From a virus, in the IMG/VR virus record IMGVR_UViG_3300035162_001411, positions 1-24,032 of that record: a DNA stretch of 24,032 nt; one strand, 5' to 3'. This document shows positions 19,637 through 24,032 of this stretch, one piece after another. The notes beneath the pieces are model-generated. The model did not search any database, had not been told where the DNA came from, and saw only the letters and a program-made list of their open reading frames with translations. A program made the position numbers and the translations under genes. Position 1 is the first letter of the stretch, and each line of letters begins with the position of its first letter.

Positions 19637-19846
19637 ATGAGTAGATTTAAAGCACCTTCCGCTGAAGAACTTGCACGGCGCGGACTAAGCCCTGATGGTT
19701 CCCCCATCGAGACAACTAAGGTTCGTGCGCGTAACGAGAACGGCACACTTAAAGCAGATGATCCATCCACTCCGAATGTAAATGAGGCGTGGACGGATGC
19801 ACCTGTTAAGAAGAAACGTGGCCGTCCTCCAAAGAAAAAGGAATAA
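19637..19846 (+). CDS. Small protein with C-terminal AT-hook-like motif (69 aa)
   Basis: The C-terminus VKKKRGRPPKKKE contains RGRP (61-64) flanked by lysines, the core of an AT-hook that binds the minor groove of AT-rich DNA. The rest is polar and probably disordered (FKAPSAEELARRGLSPDG onward). It is encoded among virion genes, so it may bind packaged DNA or just be a basic tail. AGGGG lies before the ATG. No larger family is recognised. Confidence 0.6.
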   Translation: MSRFKAPSAEELARRGLSPDGSPIETTKVRARNENGTLKADDPSTPNVNEAWTDAPVKKKRGRPPKKKE

Positions 19847-19849
19847 ACC

Positions 19850-20131
19850 ATGGCAGGTCCAGTAACCGCCTATAATTGGGTTCAAGGCACAACGGCTGCG
19901 GTTGTTGGGCCTAGTCGCTCTCGTCTCCGGCAAGTTGTGATTTACGCTGCCGCAGCTGGCGCGTTCACGATCAAGAACGGAGACACTAACGGCACAGTTT
20001 TGCTGACGCAGACGTTTCCTACGGGGCATCACGTTATGAACATTCCTGACGACGGCATTATTGCCACCGCCGGGGTGTACATCGATGCCTTTACGGGTGC
20101 AGCGAACCAGCTTACGATCATCTTGTCGTAG
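19850..20131 (+). CDS. Small beta-rich virion-region protein (93 aa)
   Basis: The protein alternates hydrophobic strands and turns (LRQVVIYAAAAGAFTIKNGD, then LLTQTFPTGHHVMNIPDDGI and VYIDAFTGAANQLTIILS), which suggests a jelly-roll or beta-sandwich of a virion protein. I recognise the style from marine phage structural regions but no defined family. AAGGA lies seven bases before the ATG. It is followed closely by the larger structural gene at 20141. Confidence 0.55.
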   Translation: MAGPVTAYNWVQGTTAAVVGPSRSRLRQVVIYAAAAGAFTIKNGDTNGTVLLTQTFPTGHHVMNIPDDGIIATAGVYIDAFTGAANQLTIILS

Positions 20132-20140
20132 GAGATTCCA

Positions 20141-20932
20141 GTGGCTTATACTCTTCGGTCCATATCACAGGTCGGAACGTCTGAGCCGTTTGAGCTACAG
20201 GTGTCTAGGGGTCAAATCCCTGGACACTCGCCCTTAAACAAGTTTGGCACGAACCCTTCTGTTAGTGCGGATGAAGAGACCATCTGGCATCAGGGGGGCA
20301 TCTACTCGTATTTAACGGTGCCTACTACACTGTACGTCAGCAGTTCCAGCGCGGCAGATACCGCAGGCGGCACTGGTTCCAACTCGGTGGAAGTCCAAGG
20401 TCTAGATACGGACTATAATGTAAAAACCGAAACGGTAGACTTAAACGGGCAGACCCAAGTGGCCTTACCGGGCACTTGGCTTCGTGTGTTCAGAGCGTTT
20501 ATCACACTGGCTGGTTCGGGCGGCACATCTGCAGGAGAGGTCTATGTTGGCTCTTTGGGTGCGACTGCTGGAGTTCCTAACGTCATCTACGCTAATCTAA
20601 ACGTCAGCAATCAAACGCAGTTGGCTCTATACACTGTGCCCGCAGGACATACTCTTTACGTCAACACTGTCACTTGGACAGCGGCCCTGTCTTCGTCGAA
20701 TGCGTATATCACCACCAACTTCAATGTGCGTCTCTTTGGTTCTAATGTGTTCAGAACAAGGATGGATGACACGTTGCAATCGGGTGAGATATTTTACGAC
20801 TTTCAGTACCCCCTAGAGATACCCGAGAAGGCAGATATAGAGTGCCGCGCACAGACGAGTTCCAACTCCGCTACTGCGGAAGTTAGCGCGACGTTCGAGG
20901 GCATCTTGATCCAGAACGAGGGCCCACTCTGA
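20141..20932 (+). CDS. Virion structural protein (263 aa)
   Basis: The N-terminus with KFGTNPSVSADEETIWHQGG and YSYLTVPTTLYVSSSS is like structural proteins of pelagiphages and cyanophages. The repeated Thr/Gly/Val strands (VEVQGLDTDYNVKTETVDLN) indicate a beta-rich fold. The position after the capsid genes suggests a tail, fibre or head-surface part. The GTG start at 20141 is supported by AGGAG eight bases before it. The end shares one base with the next gene (TGATG). Confidence 0.65.
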   Translation: MAYTLRSISQVGTSEPFELQVSRGQIPGHSPLNKFGTNPSVSADEETIWHQGGIYSYLTVPTTLYVSSSSAADTAGGTGSNSVEVQGLDTDYNVKTETVDLNGQTQVALPGTWLRVFRAFITLAGSGGTSAGEVYVGSLGATAGVPNVIYANLNVSNQTQLALYTVPAGHTLYVNTVTWTAALSSSNAYITTNFNVRLFGSNVFRTRMDDTLQSGEIFYDFQYPLEIPEKADIECRAQTSSNSATAEVSATFEGILIQNEGPL

Positions 20933-21177
20933 TGGCTAAGATCGACAAGTCAAAGATGAAGTGCAACGTGCCGAAACGCCAGATCTCTGGCGGGAAGAAG
21001 TCTGTTGTGAAGGCCTGCGACAAAGGCAAAGAAAAGATTGTCCGGTTTGGCGATGCCAACATGACTATTAAGAAATCCAATCCAGAGCGTCGTAAGTCTT
21101 TCCGTGCGCGGCATGGTTGTGATAAAGGTACATTAGATAAATTAAAGGCCAAGTACTGGTCTTGTAAGGCGTGGTGA
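20932..21177 (+). CDS. Basic Cys-containing phage protein (81 aa)
   Basis: The sequence VVKACDKGKEKIVRFGDANM, then KSNPERRKSFRARHGCDKG and AKYWSCKAW, is a well-conserved short phage signature in marine phages. It is strongly basic with four cysteines (11, 29, 63, 77) and looks like a small zinc-ribbon-like or nucleic-acid-binding domain, but no role is known to me. It may sit in the virion neck or bind DNA. The start shares a base with the upstream stop. Confidence 0.65.
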   Translation: MAKIDKSKMKCNVPKRQISGGKKSVVKACDKGKEKIVRFGDANMTIKKSNPERRKSFRARHGCDKGTLDKLKAKYWSCKAW

Positions 21178-21181
21178 CGAA

Positions 21182-21421
21182 ATGAAACTTGACTTTCAGC
21201 AAATTATTTCTGTGGTTTCTCTTGGGGTGTTAAGCTGGGGTGCGCTACAGGTTTCTGAAATGAAAGCTGAAGTTGCTGTTGTTTCGTATAGGGTTGAAGA
21301 GAACTACGAGATGATCAAGCCTATGTGGCAAGATTTTTTAGTTAGAAGGGCCAACCACTATGACGATATCAAGGGGACAAACAGCGTTCCAAGTTTCCAA
21401 GCCTCCAGAAAAGGACAGTAA
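21182..21421 (+). CDS. Small membrane-anchored protein (79 aa)
   Basis: A single hydrophobic helix at about 8-25 (IISVVSLGVLSWGALQV) is followed by a helical part with VAVVSYRVEENYEMIKPMWQ and a polar tail. The design (anchor plus short coiled coil) could be a spanin-like or other membrane factor, but it has no lipobox and no clear family. It lies in the structural block, not the lysis block. A weak Shine-Dalgarno precedes the ATG. Confidence 0.55.
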   Translation: MKLDFQQIISVVSLGVLSWGALQVSEMKAEVAVVSYRVEENYEMIKPMWQDFLVRRANHYDDIKGTNSVPSFQASRKGQ

Positions 21422-21422
21422 G

Positions 21423-21638
21423 ATGGGTAAGCCGGGACTATGGGACAACATCCAAAAGAAGAGAGAACGCATTGAGGGCGGCAGCGGAGAACGCATGCGT
21501 AGCCCCGGCGATAGAGGTGCCCCTACTGCTAAAGCGATAAAGGATTCGCAAGGCAAGAAGAATGGTGGTATGGTGCGATACAAGAACGGCGGCTGTGTAA
21601 TGGCTGGGCGCGGTGTTCGCGACACAAAGATGGGCTGA
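21423..21638 (+). CDS. Small basic phage protein with GGCVMAGRG end (71 aa)
   Basis: The pattern KPGLWDNIQKKRERIEGGSG, then ERMRSPGDRGAPTAKAIKDSQ, is very common in small proteins of marine phages, with no known function. The C-terminus NGGMVRYKNGGCVMAGRG ending VRDTKMG is a glycine-rich tail like those of other tiny proteins of the window. The ATG at 21423 follows AAAGGA. An earlier in-frame start at 21360 would overlap the previous gene. It is probably virion-associated. Confidence 0.6.
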   Translation: MGKPGLWDNIQKKRERIEGGSGERMRSPGDRGAPTAKAIKDSQGKKNGGMVRYKNGGCVMAGRGVRDTKMG

Positions 21639-21642
21639 TAGA

Positions 21643-22308
21643 ATGACAACATCAGGATCAAGAGACTTTAACCTCGACGTCGGTGAGATCATCGAGGAAG
21701 CGTATGAGCGGTGTGGGCTAGAAGTCCGCACGGGCTACGACGCTAAGACGGCACGTCGGTCTATGAACTTGATGTTCGCTGACTGGGCTAACCGCGGGTT
21801 AAATCTGTGGACTGTGAAGCAGGCGACGATCACCTTGACGCAGGGGCAAGCACAAGAGACTTTGCAGTCTGATGTCGTCGATTTGCTGGACGTAGTTCTT
21901 CGCCGCAACAACACTGACTACGAGGTTGAGCGCATTAGTCGTGGGGACTATGCAACGCTCCCGAACAAAACAACTCAGGGCCGCACAAGCCAGTACTGGT
22001 TAGACAGGCAGATTGATCCTGTCATCAACCTGTGGGCTGTCCCAGAGAACTCCACGGATCAACTGATCTATTACTACGTTCGCAGAATCCAAGACGCGGA
22101 CTCCATGGTGAACACAACGGACCTGCCGTTCCGGTTTTACCCGTGTATGGCAGCAGGTTTAGCTTACTACCTTGCTGTGAAGCGGGCTCCCGAGCGCATT
22201 CAGATCCTGAAGTCCATCTACGAAGAAGAGTTCCAACGTGCGGCGGACGAAGACGAAGGTCGAACTCCTTTGAAACTTCAGCCTAGCATTCGTTACTTGA
22301 GGGTCTAA
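21643..22308 (+). CDS. Head completion or adaptor protein, P22 gp4-like
   Basis: The sequence VGEIIEEAYERCGLEVRTGY, then ARRSMNLMFADWANRGLNLW, resembles the helical start of adaptor proteins such as P22 gp4, which sit under the portal and start the tail. A beta-rich middle follows (VKQATITLTQGQAQETL) and helices at the end. At 221 aa it is somewhat longer than P22 gp4. The call is moderate, and a T7 gp11-like tail tubular protein is the alternative. The start at 21643 is chosen as the first conserved methionine. The stop shares one base with the next gene (TAATG). Confidence 0.55.
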   Translation: MTTSGSRDFNLDVGEIIEEAYERCGLEVRTGYDAKTARRSMNLMFADWANRGLNLWTVKQATITLTQGQAQETLQSDVVDLLDVVLRRNNTDYEVERISRGDYATLPNKTTQGRTSQYWLDRQIDPVINLWAVPENSTDQLIYYYVRRIQDADSMVNTTDLPFRFYPCMAAGLAYYLAVKRAPERIQILKSIYEEEFQRAADEDEGRTPLKLQPSIRYLRV

Positions 22309-22634
22309 TGTCATACGCTAGTGGAAAACATGCTTGGGGAATATCAGATCGCTCTGGACGGCGTTACCGTCTGCGTGAGATGAAGGTCGAGTGGACAGGA
22401 GCCAAGGTTGGCCCTGACGAGTATGAGCCGAAACATCCCCAACTGTATCCCCCCAAGGTAGGGCCTGATCCGCAGGCCCTTCGAAACCCTCGGCCCGAAT
22501 CTGGTCTTGCAGAGCAGCGGGCTATTCAATGGGGCTGGAACCCCGTCGGTTTTAATGCGCAACCTGGCCTGTCCCCTGCGGACAATCTTGTTGCGACAGG
22601 TTCCGTGGGAACAGTAGTGGTGGTGACGACATGA
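22308..22634 (+). CDS. Conserved marine phage neck-region protein (108 aa)
   Basis: The N-terminus YASGKHAWGISDRSGRRYRL, then EMKVEWTGAKVGPDEYEPKH and PQLYPPK, is a very recognisable short protein present in cyanophages and pelagiphages, usually beside tail or neck genes. No activity is known. The C-terminus is hydrophobic (NLVATGSVGTVVVVTT). Start and stop overlap the neighbours (TAATG, ATGA), so it is co-translated with the adaptor gene. Confidence 0.65.
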   Translation: MSYASGKHAWGISDRSGRRYRLREMKVEWTGAKVGPDEYEPKHPQLYPPKVGPDPQALRNPRPESGLAEQRAIQWGWNPVGFNAQPGLSPADNLVATGSVGTVVVVTT

Positions 22635-23278
22635 GTTTTACATACGATCAGCTAAAGCAGGCTATCCAAGACTACACTGAGAACACAGAGACCACGTTTG
22701 TGAACAACCTGCCTTTGTTCATCCGTGCTTCTGAAGAGCGCATTCTGAAGAATGTGCAGCTGGACCTGTTCCGTAGAAACCAGACGGCTACGCTGACAGC
22801 GGCTAATCCGTACTTGAACTGCCCAAGCGACTTCTTGGCTCCGTTCTCTTTAAGCTACACTTTGAACGGATCTCGAGAGTTCATCGAGTACAAAGACGTT
22901 TCTTTCGTACAGATGTACAACCCGAACACTGCAACACAAGGTGTTCCGAAGTACTACTCTCAGTTTGACGTATCCAACTTCCTTGTTGGTCCCACGCCAG
23001 ATGTTAACTACGTTGTGGAGTTACACTATCTGTACCGCCCGGCTAGTATCACGGCAGGGGCCGCTAACGGAACCACTTGGATTAGTCAGAACGGTGAGTT
23101 AGCATTGCTGTACGGCGCATTGGTTGAGGCCTACATCTTTATGAAGGGCGAACCTGATGTGATGCAGCAGTACAATCAACGGTTTAACGAGTCGATGATA
23201 GGCTTGAAGATGTTGGGCGAAGCTAAAGAGACCACCCAAGAGTATCGGGTTGGCAAAGTTATAAGGCCAAAGCAGTAA
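22631..23278 (+). CDS. Virion structural protein, neck or tail-completion type (215 aa)
   Basis: The start with YDQLKQAIQDYTENTETTFV, then NNLPLFIRASEERILKNVQL, matches a family encoded next to adaptor proteins in marine phages, where it is annotated as virion or tail structural protein. The middle is beta-rich (YLNCPSDFLAPFSLSY) and the end helical. The order portal, capsid, adaptor and this gene suggests a connector part. Overlaps at both ends (ATGA, TAATG) imply coupled translation. Confidence 0.65.
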   Translation: MSFTYDQLKQAIQDYTENTETTFVNNLPLFIRASEERILKNVQLDLFRRNQTATLTAANPYLNCPSDFLAPFSLSYTLNGSREFIEYKDVSFVQMYNPNTATQGVPKYYSQFDVSNFLVGPTPDVNYVVELHYLYRPASITAGAANGTTWISQNGELALLYGALVEAYIFMKGEPDVMQQYNQRFNESMIGLKMLGEAKETTQEYRVGKVIRPKQ

Positions 23279-23571
23279 TGTTTAAGTTAGATGTAAGTGT
23301 CCCTGAGACCCCTTTCATGGTTGTGAAGACCACTGAGAACAGAGGGTTTACTCCGGACGAAGTTGCGGAACGCTGTGTTGAAAAACTGATCAGCGTTTCT
23401 GACAAAGCGCACCCTGCGATACGAGATCAGGCGAAGGCGTTTCAAAAGCACATGGAGAAGGTCGTCGCTTTTTATATGCGAGAAGCTATTCGCAGCGACC
23501 GCACAACTGTGTATAATGCCCTCAATGATGCAGGGCACCCTGAACTAGCTGACGCGATAAGGAGACTTTAA
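23278..23571 (+). CDS. Conserved small helical phage protein (97 aa)
   Basis: The sequence NRGFTPDEVAERCVEKLISV, then PAIRDQAKAFQKHMEKVVAF and EAIRSDRTTVYNAL, with AGHPELADAIRRL at the end, is a compact helical protein familiar from marine phage structural modules, of unknown role. It may be an assembly chaperone. The start shares a base with the previous stop and the end directly abuts the next ATG. Confidence 0.65.
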   Translation: MFKLDVSVPETPFMVVKTTENRGFTPDEVAERCVEKLISVSDKAHPAIRDQAKAFQKHMEKVVAFYMREAIRSDRTTVYNALNDAGHPELADAIRRL

Positions 23572-24012
23572 ATGGCGATCACACAAGCAATGTGTACGTC
23601 CTTCAAGACAGAACTACTTGAAGGCAAGCACGATTTTACTAACGGAGCCGACGCTTACAAGCTGGCTTTGTTCACAAGCAGCGCAACTTTGAGTGCGGCC
23701 ACAACGGATTACTCGACCACAAACGAGGTGTCTGGCACTGGCTACACTGCTGGCGGCGGTACGTTGGTTAACGTCACTCCGACGTCTTCCGGCACAACGG
23801 CGTTCACTGATTTCAACGACCTTACGTTTTCGTCGTCTACAATCACTGCGAACGGCGCGATGATCTACAACACCCAGACGGGTGGCGGCACAGGCACAAC
23901 GGATTCTGTTGTTCTCTTGGCGTTTGGTTCGGACAAAACTTCGACCAACGGTGATTTCACTATTCAGTTCCCAACAGCCGACGCAACAAACGCTATCATC
24001 CGTATTGCCTAA
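23572..24012 (+). CDS. Virion or tail structural protein (146 aa)
   Basis: The opening AITQAMCTSFKTELLEGKHD, then YKLALFTSSATLSAATTDYS and TNEVSGTGYTAGG, is a very widespread phage structural domain, rich in Thr, Ser and Gly, and found near tail genes. The C-terminus (DFTIQFPTADATNAIIRIA) is equally typical. It is probably a surface-exposed virion protein. The exact role (tail tube, fibre or decoration) is not settled by sequence. The ATG directly follows the previous stop. Confidence 0.7.
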   Translation: MAITQAMCTSFKTELLEGKHDFTNGADAYKLALFTSSATLSAATTDYSTTNEVSGTGYTAGGGTLVNVTPTSSGTTAFTDFNDLTFSSSTITANGAMIYNTQTGGGTGTTDSVVLLAFGSDKTSTNGDFTIQFPTADATNAIIRIA

Positions 24013-24025
24013 GAGGTAACTCCTT

Positions 24026-24032
24026 ATGGCCG
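24026..24032 (+). CDS. Start of the next structural gene, cut by window edge
   Basis: GAGG at 24013-24016 is followed by ATGGCCG at the window end. It is in keeping with the tight gene spacing here, but too short to identify. Confidence 0.4.

Overview
This window reads as part of a tailed double-stranded DNA phage genome, probably a short-tailed (podovirus-type) marine phage of an alphaproteobacterium. The phage part rests on a complete head-building series: small and large terminase, a P22-like portal with a long helical tail, a scaffold-like protein, a major capsid protein, and adaptor or neck candidates. The host guess is inference. It rests on a GapR/DUF2312-type protein and a gene-transfer-agent-type 3TM holin, families best known from Alphaproteobacteria, and on many small proteins of kinds I recognise from marine phages. 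There is no integrase, tRNA or CRISPR array in view.

Layout: 1-975 holds small early-type genes on the minus strand, including an Api92/YubB-like protein. 976-1552 is a divergent control region with nine copies of GTAACG and a strong terminator. 1553-2504 carries the small terminase and a PD-(D/E)XK nuclease on the plus strand. 2505-2712 has triple 19-bp repeats, a terminator and one copy of a 22-bp repeat. 2713-4478 is a minus-strand cassette of five small genes separated by GC-rich hairpins. 4479-5467 is a second divergent region, unusually rich in structure: nested inverted repeats, a chain of stem-loops, a pure-pyrimidine mirror repeat and the second 22-bp repeat copy. 5468-10557 is mainly a lysis and accessory block: membrane proteins, 3TM holin, M15 peptidase, a zincin-motif protein, a GapR-like protein, a second nuclease-like protein and a lysozyme-like protein. 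10557-24032 is the GNAT, large terminase, portal, head and connector block.

From 5468 rightward nearly all genes are on one strand, with start and stop codons overlapping (ATGA, TAATG, TGATG), so translation is probably coupled. The clearest internal transcription stop is a UUCG-loop terminator right after the capsid gene. The best candidates for something undescribed are the structured divergent region at 4651-5190, which may be a noncoding RNA or an origin, and the GTAACG array next to the small terminase gene, which may be a packaging site or operator.
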